From the NCBI GenBank assembly GCA_028751875.1, contig CM054167.1:26895330-26959329 (forward strand): a DNA stretch of 64,000 nucleotides, written 5' to 3'. Both the position numbers and the translations under genes were made by a program. Numbering within the stretch: the stretch's first letter is position 1; each line of letters begins with the position of its first letter. Below the pieces are notes generated by a model. The model was not told the DNA's origin and ran no database searches. It saw nothing but the letters and a program-made list of their open reading frames with translations. Positions 42,696 through 56,100 of this stretch are shown here, one piece after another. Source of the DNA: Rapana venosa. Lineage: Eukaryota > Mollusca > Gastropoda > Neogastropoda > Muricidae.

Positions 42696-43712
42696 CCACA
42701 CCACCCCACACAAACACACCCCACACACATCCCTTCTTTCAACACTTGTTGCCGCCACAAATAGGAACAACAAGTATCGCATAAAATTTTCTGTTTCTTA
42801 GGAAACCCAAAAATCTTTCCTCATATTCGTCTAGCAATGTTTGGATAAGCCGTACGTGCGGCAGCCTGTTCGGATTCAATCATAAAACAACTTTAATCAA
42901 TTACCTAAGAGTGCTTATATTAAAAGGGGTTAACATTTAAAAGCCTTGGAGAGAAAGCGAGAGACTCGAACTCGAAATGTTTATTGAGAGTAAAATGGGT
43001 AAGTACAGGGTTCTTTAACCATGCTCTCACCAAAAAGATTGAAAAAAAATGAAAAAAAAAGAAAAAAGAGAAAAAAAACAACACACGAGAACAAAGTTAA
43101 ATAAAACGACAACACACACACACACTCTCTCTCTCTCTCTCTCTCTCTCCCTCTCTCTCTCATACATTAACACTTTGGTTGGTTTTTTTTGTGTTATTAT
43201 TTTTTTCTCACTAAAATACTAAGCAGTTTGGCAACCCCCTTTATGTATGGGCCATGGCCTTTTTGTGAATAAAACTTTCGAGTTCGAGTTCGACTTCGAG
43301 TTCTCTCTCTCTCTCTCTCTCTCTCTCTCCCCTCTCTCTTTTCTCTTTTTTTGTCTTTTTTTTGTTTTTTGTTTTTTTTGGTTTTGTTTGTTTTTCCTTT
43401 TAAAATATCTCCCCCTTCTCTCGGTAACCAACCACGCCACCTGTAGATTTTTATTTTATTCTTCTTTTTTTTTCTGGTCAGACTACTGTCAGATTGAGTT
43501 ATATACACATTGTGTGCTACAGAGTGGTAATTGATTTTACTCCTCTCTTCACCCTTCCACCACTATACCCCTATCAAGTATTCACTCCCCCCTCCTATTA
43601 TTTATTATTATTCATTGTCTCTCTTTTCTTCCTTATCTTCACCATTCTTGTACAATTAATACTTCCTCACAAAACTAACTTAATAGATGTATTCAAGACA
43701 AAAAATTCATGG
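42655..43712 (+). repeat. Duplicate of spacer 36930-38047
   Basis: Same succession: ACGC repeats, GATAAGCCGTACGTGCGGCA, the CGAACTCGAAATG/TTTCGAGTTCGAG inverted pair, CT runs and TAGATGTATTCAAGACA. Confidence 0.8.
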
Positions 43713-46640
43713 CCTCCAAGGATGGGTTACGAATTTGTCACCTAATATAAACCATGCAGTCAATAAAATCGAAGATATAACAAGACTCATCACAAACCAA
43801 GGCAAAAACCCTTTCATTACTAGGTCTTTCCGAGTCAAGGACTTACAGAAAACATAACAACACTGACATTTCCATTCCAGGAATAAAATTCATGCGAAAA
43901 GATCCGCAAAAGCCCAAAGAAAGGTCTCTTAATTTTTATTAGTGAGTCTGTAACGTTCAACGTTTTTTTCCATCTTGAACCGTTATGAAGTAGAATCCAT
44001 CTGGATCGAAGTAGCTATAAAAGGTGCAGCGCCTATTAAAATGGGGTTCTGCTACAAAAAATCCAACAAAAAGAAAAATTTTGGATAGAAAATTTTTGGG
44101 ACTCCTTGTAAACGTAGTCCTATTAAAATTAGGGAATTTCTTACTGGGTTTGTTTTAAAAAGGGTTGGACCTAGAAAAAAGTAAAAACCAATGGCCCCAA
44201 AGTTTTAAACTCTTAAATTTCCCCCAATTAGAAAATTCCCCCCAAAAGATTTCGCATCAAATTCAAACACAATCATTGATCCTTTCTATGTATCACCCCC
44301 AAAAAAAACATTTAAAAATTTTATTTGCCCCTGTACACCCTTTTAGGCCACTACCGTCTGTACCACATGGTCAAAAAAGGAAAAAAAATTTTCCAAAACC
44401 TGGCCTTTAAAACTTTAAAATCGCTCTTTTGAAAAATTTTAATGGAGCTTTTTTTACAGGGGTTAAAAGCTTTTCCCATGCTCTCGGAAAATTCAATATT
44501 ACTGATCCAGACCTGGCCTTTTGATTTTGGAAAAAAAGTTTTTACTGAAATCTAAAAACAAACATGCCCAAAAAAACCTTTAAGGATCAAACATGCCCGC
44601 AAACCCCCTTGGTTTAAAAAGGGAAAACTAGAAAAAGCATGCTATCAAAAGAGATTTCTTAAAGAACAAAAAATATTTTTGGGGAAAGGAAAAAAAATTA
44701 AGAAATGCCAAAAATTTTCACAAAACGAAAGAGAAAAGGAAATTTTTCCAAGTCTATTTCATCCAAAAAAATTTTAAAGGGTTGTAGGGAAAAGGAAAAA
44801 ATAAATTTCAAATAACAAAAAATTAATTTGTCTTCCAAATCTAACGAAATTTAAAAGAATTTCTGCAAAAAAAACCTAAACAATCACTTCATTAATATTT
44901 CTTGTAAAATTTAAAAATGAAAAATCGAAGTCCAATATTCAATGAATAAAAAAATTCTCCCAAAGGGAAAAGCGTATTCCTTCAAAACCCCATTTTCCCC
45001 ATTCATATTGTTTCTGAGGTTTTACGATTCCCTAAATCACCTCAAAAATTTAAATTCGGGTGGTTTTGGGAGGGAAAATTGATGGCAGAATACTGAAACT
45101 CTAAGCTCCAGTTATTACGGGACACTCTGACACTTTCAAAACCCTTTTTCTTCAAAAGAACTTTTTCCCCCAACCCCTTCCCAAAACTGCTAAGGGGGTT
45201 TCCCGATCCAAAAGTTGGAGACACTTCTGACCCCTCAAATTATAGGCCAATTTTAAAATTTTATCTTACCTTTAAAAACCCCTTGGAAAAACATTTGAAA
45301 AAACCCCTAGTCCTTTTCATATAGTTTATTAAAAAATTTTTTCCCCCTTCCCCCAAATCAGTCTGGTTTAGAAAAAATCACTCGTGCCCCTACGGGATTA
45401 ATAGTTTTTAAAACAATTGGCTGTCTTAAAATTAATGACAATAAATTTTGGGGGGGTTTATTTGTGATTTTTAAAAAAACCCTTTTATACAAATTTAAAC
45501 AAAGACTTTCATCAAAAGCTTTGATTTTTATTTCTCTACAAATACCCCTTGGGAATTCTTGCTTTTTTTCTTACAAACAGGCAAAATTTTGTTTTTTAAA
45601 AGTACGTCCACATCCACACTTTAACCCCTTTTATTTTGGAGTACCCAGGGATCCTTTTTAGGACCCAAATTTTCTTTTTTATTTTTTCATAAATGCCCTT
45701 CCCCCTCCCCCATCAAAACTAAAAAGCGAAATTTTTGTGACGACACAAAACCCAACATACAAACCATTTCTGACATTAACTCTCTTTCAAAAACATTGCA
45801 AAATAGACTGATGATCTTTTCAAATGGACCCGAAAAATCACATTTTTTATTAAAACCCCAAAAAAAAAAATGGGAAAGTTTTCATAAAAGACAAAAAACG
45901 ACAAAATCTATCTTTTTAAATTTTCTCCAATCCCTATTTAAAAGGAAAAAATAGAACAAAACTCTCACCCCAAAGTTTAGGAGTAAAAAATTTATGGGAA
46001 AAATTTAGTGGTACCAACACATATCCCATCTGGGCAAATACATGTCTCAAAGGTATAACCCAAATGACTAAAATCAAACATTTTCTTGACTTTCATTCAA
46101 GAAAAAAAAATTTTTTTCAAATTATATACAAAACCTCAATAAAATTAGCTTCAAACCCCGTTTGGGTTCTGCTAGGCAAACACTATGAAAAACCCTTTTT
46201 AAATCTGTTTTAAAAGTGCTCCCTTTAAAAAAGGGTTTTTCTGAAGAAGACTTTCCTTTTTTTGAAGTGGAAATTTTCCCCCGTTAAATTTTTCTTCCCT
46301 ACACCCAAAAATAAAAATTTTTAACAAAGGCATCATGATGTTTAAGATTAATGACGGAACTTTTCCTCACCCTTAAAAGACAGTTCCCAATGAATCATTC
46401 AAAAATACCGAAAAGCCATGTGTCCCAATCCAAGAATAGATTTGTTAAAATCTAGCTTTCTTTACTCAGGCCCTGTGCTGTGGAACTCCCTTCCTGACTC
46501 ATTTAGACAACTCCAATCATTAACAATCTTCAAAAGTCATTTTTTTCATCCACTTAATGCATCAAAAATAAAAATCCACAACTGATCTGTTGGAAACAAA
46601 GTAAATATATCCTCCCTTGCATTATACCATATTATCCTCT
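43713..46640 (+). pseudogene. Jockey/CR1-group LINE with endonuclease and RT, error-rich
   Basis: It starts with an EEP endonuclease region (A-V-N-K-I-E-D-I-T-R-L-I, V-E-S-I-W-I-E-V-A-I-K-G-A-A-P, G-F-C-Y), then a linker, then RT pieces: N-Y-R-P-I...L-x-K-P-L-E-K-H near 45250, S-G-F/L-x-K-N-H-S near 45360, F-V-I/D-F-K-K, and a terminal S-G-P-V-L-W-N-S-L-P-D-S near 46465. No frame remains open because of homopolymer-style errors. A second, equally noisy copy is 53160-56180; combining copies shows it was once near full length. Confidence 0.7.
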
Positions 46641-46673
46641 CTCTCTCTCTCTGTAACTGACATTAGTGAGCTT

Positions 46674-48430
46674 TTATATACTTTTACCTCCAACATTTGT
46701 TACACTAAACTTTTTATAAAGATAGGATGGAGCAAAATTGTACATAATTTTGTACATGAATACACCTTTGTTGAAACGACATCTTAGATGGGAGGGAAGA
46801 GTATTAAGTTCCTTGTAATCTTTAACTTCCAAGGATGTCGATTTAAGAAGCTCTATTTTTAAGGAATGTCTACACAAACTTTCTAATCGTTTAAGGCAAG
46901 TTTTGCTAGCTATATCCCAGCATGTTGAGGCATAATCTATGTCAGGCTGTATCTATGTCAGGCTGTATATACGCATGAAAAAATAGTTTGCGGGTGTGTT
47001 GATCAAGAAAATGTTTTATCCTGTTGAGCTGAAAGATTTTCTGGGCTAACTTTTTAGACAAATTTGAGAGATGAGTAGACCAAGACAAATCGTTATCAAT
47101 ATTTAAACCAAGCAATTTATGAGAATCCACTTCTTCTAAGTGCTTAAGATCAGGAAATTTCAATCTCATGCTTTGTCGCTTTTTTTTTGTCGTAAAGAGC
47201 ATAAATTTGGACTTTTCAGGATGGAGAGCCATATGGTTAAGTTCAGACCAATAAGCAAGTTTATCAATATCTTTTTGCAATTCAAAAGAAAGCGAACTTG
47301 CATCCTTACCTTTATTATGGATGGTGGTATCATCAGCAAATAGTTCACATGAGGTGGAAACATTCAATGGAAGATTATTTACTTAAACTGAAAAAAATGG
47401 GACCTAAAACTGATCCTTGTGGAACTCCATAAATAATCGGCATGAAGGGGGAGGTAACGCAATCTTGGTATACTTCTTGTCTATTACCTAGAAAGGACGA
47501 TATAAGTTCAACTGACTCAGAGCATAACCCATACATATCTAGTAGTTGTTTTTGTTTTTTATAGAAGAGAATGATCAATAGTGTCAAATGCATTAGTAAA
47601 ACCTACAAAAATACCTCCTGATAATATATTGTTATTGATATTGCCATGCCATTGTTCTATTAGATTTGTGAGAAGAGTATGACAGGAGTGGTTCTTCCTA
47701 AATCCACTCCGGTTTTGGTGAAATAAATCATACGTAATAAAGTGAGATTGAAGGTTGCTCTTAAGATGTTTTTCAAGGGGCTTAGACAGCGTGGATAGAA
47801 TAGAGATGGATCTATAATTTGCGGGATCATTTGGGTCACCAGGTTTCAAAAGTGGTATTACTTTGGCATCTTTAAATGCTTGAGGAAAGCAGGATTTTTC
47901 CACACAGAGATTGTAAAATATATGTGATGTGCTCAGAAATTATGGGTGCAGATATCTGTAAAATCCTACTGTCAATGTCATCGTGGCCCCGCGATTTTGA
48001 CTGTTTTAATAAGCACAGTTCTTTGTATACTTCATGTACACCGATAAAGCTAAATTTCAACCTAGAAATTATTATTCTTGAATTACAAAAGTCTTTTAAT
48101 GCAGGTAAATTGTTATGTTTTGTATAGTCTACAGGAACAACTTTTCTCCTACCAAGGTGAAATATTTATTGATACTTACAGCTGATAAATTACAAGAAGG
48201 TGGAAGAGATACCGCTGGTTTACCAGACGGTTTATTGCTTCCCAGAGTGATTTAGTGTCCTTTTTTGGATGATATAAGATCACTGAAATATTTCTTTTTT
48301 GCAGCTCTTTTCATTGCTGTTATCTTATTTCGTTGTTTCCTGAAATTGTCATCTCTGCCTGTTGTTCTTAACAGAGAATCTCGGATCGAAATAGCTGCAT
48401 TCATTTCGTCAGTAAGCCAAGGTGGTTTTT

Positions 48431-48433
<3 letters not shown>
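46674..48433 (-). pseudogene. Jockey/CR1-group LINE RT on the opposite strand
   Basis: Pieces run from K-P-P-W-L-T-D-E-M-N (48430) through K-S-R-G-H-D-D-I-D, K-V-I-P-L-L-K-P-G-D, N-Y-R-S-I-S-I-L-S, S-G-F-R-K-N-H-S-C, G-V-P-Q-G-S-V-L-G-P and L-F-A-D-D-T-T-I to S-Y-L-Y-K-K-F near 46690. Motif A reads F-V-G-F-T-N-A-F-D, so the first catalytic Asp is Gly. Frameshifts split it into four open segments. It faces the + strand LINE of the same group tail to tail. Confidence 0.85.
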
Positions 48434-48484
<51 letters not shown>

Positions 48485-48511
48485 AGAGAGAAGAGAGAGA
48501 GAAGAGAAGAT

Positions 48512-48543
<32 letters not shown>

Positions 48544-48550
48544 ATATTTG
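48434..48550. repeat. (GA)n microsatellite at the LINE 5' edge
   Basis: GAGA with AGAAGAG and ATGAG variants. It interrupts the LINE, whose more 5' part is not found beyond it. Confidence 0.93.
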
Positions 48551-49079
48551 ACCAATTTATTGTCATTGCCCAATGTGGCCTATTGACAAGGGGGGTTACA
48601 CACGACTTTCTTTTGTAAATACTAATAAATACAAGAAAAATTACATGATGCATTTAACGTAATGAAAAAAACACAAAAAACCCCCAAAAGAGCTCTCTAT
48701 GAACGGATTAGACTTTAAGCTCTGACGTAAACTCAGTTTCAAACTGAACACAAAGTAATAACAAGGATACACAACAGGAACCGATAAACAATAACTAAAA
48801 TACATAACAAGAACATTCTAGAATGCTATATTAGACCATCCAATGAAATTGTATGTGAATTTCCAATAAATATTCTTGCTGGAGATTACAGCATAATTAT
48901 AAATGTTTCTTTGGGCGAGTCACAAAATGCTGGAGTTTACATTAATATATAAATGTTATCTTTAGTTTAGTCACAAATGTTAAACTACTTGGAACTTAGT
49001 TGTAATCGTCGTAATTTCAGTGCTTCAGCAATAAACTTTGCAACCGTTTCTGAACACAATATCGTCATCAGACTATAAG
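48551..49079. other. No gene seen
   Basis: AT-rich DNA of unknown class (TTATTGTCATTGCCCAATGT, ACATAACAAGAACATTCTAG), duplicated at 60830-61360. Confidence 0.45.
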
Positions 49080-49370
49080 ATAGAAAAAAATATCTTGCCT
49101 TCGGAAAGCTTCTAGATTAGAGAAAACTACAGTTTTCACGTATGGAAACATATGATTTACACTGAAACAGGAAATGCACTTCATCATCATCAAGAATATG
49201 ACCGCACATAGGGCATTGGAAGTTTGTGGACGTCTCAGGTTGAAACCATCTTTTGTTGCATTGACACCGAGTGTTCTTAGTCGAAATCTTGCATATTTAG
49301 TCGGTGCCATTTGTCGGTGACTATTCGAAGACACTTTTCAGCTTGAAAAGCACGCTTAAACGAGAAGAAA
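49080..49370 (-). pseudogene. LINE C-terminal zinc-knuckle fragment
   Basis: With one frameshift the - strand reads Y-A-R-F-R-L-R-T-L-G-V-N-A, then a C-x2-C-x9-H-x4-C cluster with D-D-D-E-V-H-F-L-F-Q-C, then I-R-E-N-C. This is the C-terminal cysteine/histidine region common at the end of LINE polyproteins. The better-preserved duplicate is 61394-61660. Confidence 0.7.
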
Positions 49371-49478
49371 AAAAACCAGAGAGAGAGAAGAGAGATGAGA
49401 GAGAGAGAGAGAGATGAGAGGAGAGAGGAGAGATGATGAGAGGATGAGAGAGTGAGAGAGAGAGAGAGAGAGAGAGAT

Positions 49479-49630
49479 TCTTTATTTCGAGGATAATGGA
49501 ATAAGCACTCAGTTCTTTTTTACATCCTTCCCGTGTGTATGCAGTTGGTTATTTTGTCATCCGTTCCCACCGGCACACAGTGGAACGGGTTTTAACATGT
49601 GCGCAAGATGTTCTGCGAATATCGGGACCC
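49479..49630 (-). mobile_element. SINE family A 3' part
   Basis: TTTCGAGGATAATGGAATAA, GTGTGTATGCAGTT, CCGTTCCCACCGGCACACAG and GTGCGCAAGATGTTCTGCG, reversed. It has an internal deletion of the CCTACTCTT block and is truncated at the core. Duplicate at 61749-61912. Confidence 0.75.
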
Positions 49631-49847
49631 AGTGGAGAGAGATTTGACGTGTTGTTGTTGTTGTTGTGATTATACTTAAAACTACATGGAACGAATATTT
49701 CCTATTTGGGACTGTACCTGACGCGCTCGCGCGCGCGTGTGCGGTGTGTGCGTGTATGTGTGTGTGGTGAACTAGTCAATTAATGCGTCGTGTTCATTTC
49801 ACGGGTATCTCGATTTCGAATCTCATCCAAGGTTATAGATGATATTA

Positions 49848-49950
49848 TTAATTAATAATAATAATAATATAATAAAAATAATAATAAATGGAATGTATGT
49901 ATCGTTATATCATTTAAAATTAAATCAAAGCGATTGCATTCAACCTATCC
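49848..49950 (-). mobile_element. L2-like LINE 3' tail, reversed
   Basis: AATAATAAATGGAATGTATG and AAATCAAAGCGATTGCA are the reverse of the L2 terminal module. Duplicate at 62120-62220. Confidence 0.55.
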
Positions 49951-50043
49951 TTACACATGCAGCCCATCACATAATATATATTTAACAAATTCAAATTTAC
50001 ATACACACACACACATGAAAGTTATATTTACAGACGAACATTA

Positions 50044-50091
<48 letters not shown>

Positions 50092-50584
50092 ACCTCCCCC
50101 CCAAAAATCCAACCCAAAAAGTCCCTTCAAATCTTTGCCACTGCCACAAACTCTGTGTAACCGGAAACAAACTATCCACGATAGGTAGATGTCATTTGAT
50201 GTTCAATCTGTGCCATTTCAGTTGGTATCCATTTGGCACTGGCAGAAAGTTACTGTCAAAAACACCACACGCTTCGTTCTCGACCCCAGGAGTCTTGTCT
50301 AAACTGGTGCAAGGTAGCCAACGAATCAATGCAAAGTCTCCTCAGAACCTTCAACCAAAATTAGTTTACAGGCCGCAAACCACGGGTATATCGACAGGTC
50401 TAGCTTAGCTATTAACTCTGTTCGTGTTGGCCCCAAACTTTCAACACACTGTTAAAAAACTCGGTCACTCTCTCTACAAATTGATAATTATGTTTCCTGG
50501 TGTTGTTTTCCTTGTGTTGTTTTTCTTACATTAGCAAAGATTGCAAGAAATGGATGAAAAATGTTTCTTGTTGTTGTTGGTCTA
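49951..50584. other. No gene seen
   Basis: (CA)n at 50047-50083; the rest is unique to the duplicated block, with no coding signature. Duplicate at 62225-62870. Confidence 0.45.
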
Positions 50585-50720
50585 CATTTTGCAGCTCAGC
50601 AGCCGTTATGTCCGAAAGACTAGCGCCCAGATCACCACTCATGGTCTACCGGACTTTTGGCTTTCTAGATAGACGCGTTACCTCTAGACCACACCGATTG
50701 AAATGTAATCTCGACGGCAA
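50585..50720 (-). mobile_element. SINE family B, internally deleted
   Basis: The reverse complement gives GTGGTCTAGAGGTAACGCGT, TAGACCATGAGTGGTGATCT and CTAGTCTTTCGGAC. It matches the head and core edge of 28612-29050 but lacks the B-box segment. A more damaged duplicate is at 62875-62960. Confidence 0.65.
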
Positions 50721-50847
50721 TCTAGGAAGGCATTAATTTGAGACAAATCAGTTCTGTTTTGTAAATGTTGTATAGTGTTATAACTGGTACAACGTTCATC
50801 ACTGCAGTGCCCACTACGACCTAACCCCGAAAGGGGGGTTACGGGAA

Positions 50848-50877
50848 CAGATGAGATGAGATGAGATGAGATGAGAC
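50848..50877. repeat. (ATGAG)n pentanucleotide
   Basis: Six units of GATGA just before the scaffold gap; absent from the second copy of the block. Confidence 0.9.
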
Positions 50878-51000
50878 AGTGTTATAAATAATTATTTTGT
50901 GTGGTGTGGTCAGTATTTCTGAAGGCCCGTCCCAAGAGAACCCCAGGGGAAAAGAACAGGGCTGTTGGGACTCCAAGGCACCCCTTTTTTCCTTTCTTTC

Positions 51001-51500
51001 NNNNNNNNNNNNNNNNNNNNNNNNNNNNNNNNNNNNNNNNNNNNNNNNNNNNNNNNNNNNNNNNNNNNNNNNNNNNNNNNNNNNNNNNNNNNNNNNNNNN
51101 NNNNNNNNNNNNNNNNNNNNNNNNNNNNNNNNNNNNNNNNNNNNNNNNNNNNNNNNNNNNNNNNNNNNNNNNNNNNNNNNNNNNNNNNNNNNNNNNNNNN
51201 NNNNNNNNNNNNNNNNNNNNNNNNNNNNNNNNNNNNNNNNNNNNNNNNNNNNNNNNNNNNNNNNNNNNNNNNNNNNNNNNNNNNNNNNNNNNNNNNNNNN
51301 NNNNNNNNNNNNNNNNNNNNNNNNNNNNNNNNNNNNNNNNNNNNNNNNNNNNNNNNNNNNNNNNNNNNNNNNNNNNNNNNNNNNNNNNNNNNNNNNNNNN
51401 NNNNNNNNNNNNNNNNNNNNNNNNNNNNNNNNNNNNNNNNNNNNNNNNNNNNNNNNNNNNNNNNNNNNNNNNNNNNNNNNNNNNNNNNNNNNNNNNNNNN
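51001..51500. other. Scaffold gap, exactly 500 N
   Basis: A round-number N run marks an arbitrary-size join. Translations across it are meaningless. Confidence 1.
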
Positions 51501-52717
51501 TTTGATTTTGTTGTTTTTGCAAGATCAGCGCCTTTAAAAATTCCATTATATTATTCTTATTGTTTTTAAATTTATTAACATTATTTTTTTTTTTTTAAAA
51601 AATTCTTTAAAGGATCTGTATGTGCTTTCCCCCCCCCAAACGTTTGCTTATTTATTCAGTATACATGACTTTTGGGGGACAGGATAGTGTGGTGGTTATG
51701 GTGAGCATTCGAACCTCGTTCAAGGGGATTTTTTCCTCTGGATTTTAACATCAGTGCCGATTCCACTCTCCCCACAAAGCCCTTTTGAATGAGACTAAAA
51801 AACCGAGGCCCCGGGTGCGAGCGCACGCAGAACATCTTGCGCAAAACGTTAAATCCTGTTCCGCTTTCGTAAGAGTAGGCCTTTTGTGTGCCGGTGGGAA
51901 ACAGATGACAGAATTTACAAAACCGCATACACACGGGGACTGGATGTAAAAAAAAAAAAGCACATTAGTGCTTTTTCCCAAATTATCCTCGATATGAAAG
52001 AATAAAATGAAAACAAATTAAACCACACGCACGCACGCATGCACGCACGCACGCACGCACACACACAACCCACACACCACACACACACACACACCCCACA
52101 ACACACACACACACACCCCTTTTCCATTATCACAACCTTGTTGCCGCCATCAAATAGGAACAACAAGTAATCGCATAAAATGTCTGTTATCTTAGAGCCC
52201 CAACTATCTTCCCTCATATCTCGTCTAGCAATGTTTGGATAAGCCGTACGTGCGGCACCCTGTTCGGTTTTCAATCATAAGCAACTTTAATCAATACCTA
52301 AGAGTGCTTATATAAAGGAGTTAACATAATATAGCCTTGGAGGAGAAAGCGAGAGACTCGAACTCGAAATGTTTATTTGAGAGTAAAAAGGATGGGTTTC
52401 TTTACACTATGCTCTCACCAAAAAGATTGAAAAAAATGAAAAAAAGAAAAAAAGAAAAAAAAAAAACACACGAGAACAAAGTTAAGTAAAACGACACACC
52501 CCTCTCTCTCTCTCTCTTTTTCTCTCTTCTCTCTCCTTCTCTCTCTCTTCTCTCTCTCTCTCTCTCTCTATCATTAACACTTTGGTTGGGTTTTTTGTTT
52601 TTACTTATTATTTTTCTCACTAAAAATATAGCCGTTTAACAACCCCCTTCATGTATGGGCCCAATGGCTTTTTGTGAATAAATCCCTTTCGAGTTCGAAA
52701 TTCGACTTCGAGTTCTC

Positions 52718-52757
<40 letters not shown>

Positions 52758-53160
52758 TTTGTTGCCCCTTTTTGTTTTTTGTTTTTTTGTTTTTTGTTTT
52801 TTTGTTTGTTTTTTCCTTTTAAAATATCTCCCCTTTCTCTCGTTAACACCAACCCCGCCCCTGTAGATTTTTTTTTTTATTCTTTTTTTTTTTTTTTTGG
52901 TCAGATACTGTAGATTGATTGAGTTTAACACATTGTTTTGTCAGAGTGGTTTAAATTGATTTTACTCCTTCCCCTTCACCCTTCCACCATATTACCCTAT
53001 CAAGTAATTCACTCCCCCTCCTATTATTATTTATTATTCATTGTCTCTCTTTTTTTCCTTATCTTCACCATTCTTGTACACATTAATAAATTTCCTCACA
53101 AAACTAACTTTAATAGATGTATTCAAAACACAATTCATGGCCTCCAAGGATGGCTTACGA
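51501..53160 (+). repeat. Third copy of the block seen at 36415-38047 and 42125-43712
   Basis: It starts inside the L2 tail (TTTGATTTTGTTGTTTTTGC), includes SINE A at about 51672-52020, the ACGC repeats, the CGAACTCGAAATG/CTTTCGAGTTCGA inverted pair and ends TAGATGTATTCAAAACACAA. Quality is intermediate. Confidence 0.85.
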
Positions 53161-56100
53161 ATTTGTACCTAAATATAAACCATTGCAGTCAATAAAATCG
53201 AAAAGATAAAAAACAAGACTCATCACAAACCAAGGCAAACCATTTCATATACTAGGTCTTTCCCCAGTCAAGACTTACAGAAAAAACATAACCCAAAACT
53301 GACATTTCCATTCCAGGATTAAAATCAGCGAAAAGATCCGCAAAAGCCCAAAGAAAAGGTCTCTTAATCTATATTTAAATGAGTTGTAACCCTTCAAACG
53401 TCTTTTCCATCTTGAACGTTATGAAGTAGAATCCATCTGGATCGAAGTAGCTATAAAAGGTGCAGGCCTATTATAATGGGGTTTTTGCTACAGAAAAAAC
53501 CAAAAAGAAAAAAAAATTGGAAAAGACAAATTTTTATCCATGATGAACTTTTTTTCCTTAAATTTAAAAATTAAGGGGAAAATTTTTTCCAGGTGATTTT
53601 AAAAAGTTTGACCTAGCAAAAGTAAAAAACCAAAAGGACCCAAGTTTTTTTAAATCATTCAAACTTCAATAAATTTTTAACTTCACCCCAAGAGTCAATC
53701 AAAATTTTAAACAATTTATTGATCAATCTGGGTTCGAACCCCAAAAAACATCATTAAAATTGTGTCCCGTACACAAATGTAGCGACCACAAACCCAGTCT
53801 GTAAAAAAATGGTCAAAAAAAGGAAAAAAAAATTCCCAAAAACCCGGGGGTTTAAAAATATAACCTATCGCTTTTTTTGCAAAAATTTTAAAGAGCACCC
53901 TTTTTTTACTTGGTTTAAACGTTCCCCTGCTCTCGGAAACATTCAAAAATTACTGTCCAAAAACCTGGCCCGGTTCTGGTAAAAATTTTTCCCGAAAAAC
54001 TATAACAAAAAATCCCCTTTAAAAAAAAAAAAGGATCAAAAAATGGGCCCGCAAAAACCCCCTTGGTTTACAAAGGAAAAAGAAGAAGGTTTCTATCTTT
54101 GGATTCCTTAAAAGAACATAAATATTATGAAAGGGGGCAAAAAAAAAAAATTTAAAAAAATGCCATAAAAATTTACAAAAAAAGGGAAAGAAAAGGAAAT
54201 ATTTTTTAAAAATCTTTTTTCTCCAAACAAAATTCAAAAGGGCTTTTTTGGAAGGCAATCAATCAAAAAACAAATAATCAATTTTTTTTTCCCAAAACTA
54301 AAAAGAAAATTAAAAAATATTTTTGCTGGGAAAAATCAAACAATCAAATTCCAAATTTAAAATTTCTTGTAACATAATTTAAAAATGATTAAAACCCAAG
54401 TCCAAAGATCTCAATAACAAAAAAATTTTGCAAAAAAGCGTTAAAAACCCTCAAAAATCCAAAATTAAAAATTCAAAACGTTTCTTAGGCCCCACGATTA
54501 CCTGACTCACCTCAAAAAAATCAAGTAAACCCCTTTGGTTTTTGATGGGGAAAAGATGGGAGAAAACTGAAAACCCCAGCTCCATTATTACAGACACTCG
54601 CACTACTATAAACCCTTTTTCTTTATAAGAAAATATTTCCCCCAAAGCCTTCAAAACTGCCCCAAGGTGATTCCCATCCCACAAGTCTGGAGACACTTCT
54701 ATCCCTCAAAAATTAAAAGGCCCTTTTCTATTTTATCTTTCCTTTCAAAACCCTTGGAAAAAAAAATTTGAAAAAAACACTTTGTCCATCATTTTATAAA
54801 ATTAAAAAACTTACTTTACCCAAATTCAGTCTGGATTAGAAAAAATTTACTCGTGCCCAAAAACATTAAATAGTCTTGTAGGGCAATTGGTGTCTAAAAT
54901 TTTAATTTACAATAAATTTTTTGGGGTTTATTTGTAGATTTCAAAAAAGCATTTGATACAATTGACCCCAAAAAATTTCCTTTTAAAAAAATAACTTATA
55001 TTAAACCTCTACAAATTTCCTTGAACCCTTTTTGCTTCTTAACTTACAAAAGGCAACAAGTTTTTTTCAATAGCTACTCCAAAAACCCAAACCCCAAAAA
55101 ACCCCTTCCCTTTGGGGGTACCCCAGGGGTTCCCAAAAATTTTGGAACCAAAATTCCCCTTTTTCATTAACATTAAAAAACCTTCCTCCCATATCAAATC
55201 TAAATGCAAACTTTTTTGCTGGGCGAAAACAACCTTTAAAACAAACCCTAAATGACATTAAAATCTCTTGCAAAGACATTGCAAAATACAAATTTTGGGT
55301 CTTGTCAAATGGGGGCTGAGCCCAAAATCACAAAGTCTATACCCCCCAAAAAAAAAAAGATGGTTATCACTAAACCCGCAAAAGCGACAAAAAACTATCT
55401 AATTAAAAATTTTTTCCAATCCCAATTTTAAAAGGAAAAAAAAAAGAACAAACCCCTACCAAAAGTTTCTAGGAATAAAATTGATGAAAATCTCAAACTT
55501 TGGGACCCTACATATCCCATCCTGTGCAAACAGCTCAAAGAGTATAAACCAACCCGACTAAAATCAAAAATTTTCTTGCTTTTTTATTCAAAAAAACTAT
55601 TTTTTAACTTATATACCAAACCCAATAGTTATGGTTTAACCCCGGTTGGGGTTCTGCTTTGCCAAACACTATAAAAAACCCTTATTAAGGGCTGTTTTTT
55701 TAAAAGTGCTCTTTTAAATTGGGGTTTTTCTGAAGAAGACCTTTCTTTGAAGTGATTTTACCCCGTTAAAATTCTTCCCCCAAACCCAAAGACTAAGAAT
55801 TTTAAAAAAGGGATCATATGTTTAAAAGGGAAATGACAGGGAAATTTTCCCTAATCCTTAAAAGACAAGTTCCCAATTAATCTTTTCCCGGGAAAAACCG
55901 AAAAGCCATGTGTCCCCAAACCCAAGAATAGATTTGTTTTAAAACTAGCTTACTTTACTCAGGGCCCCTTTCTTGGGAACTCCCTTTCCCGACTCAAAAA
56001 TTTAAAAACCCAATATTAACAACTTCAAAAATCATTTTTTATCCACTTTTGCATCAAAAATAAAAATCCACAAATTGGGTCTGTTGGGAAAAAAAAGGGG

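Noticed and set aside
50839..51569. Four long frames across the N gap
   Set aside because: Unknown bases cannot be translated; the flanking residues are short and unremarkable.
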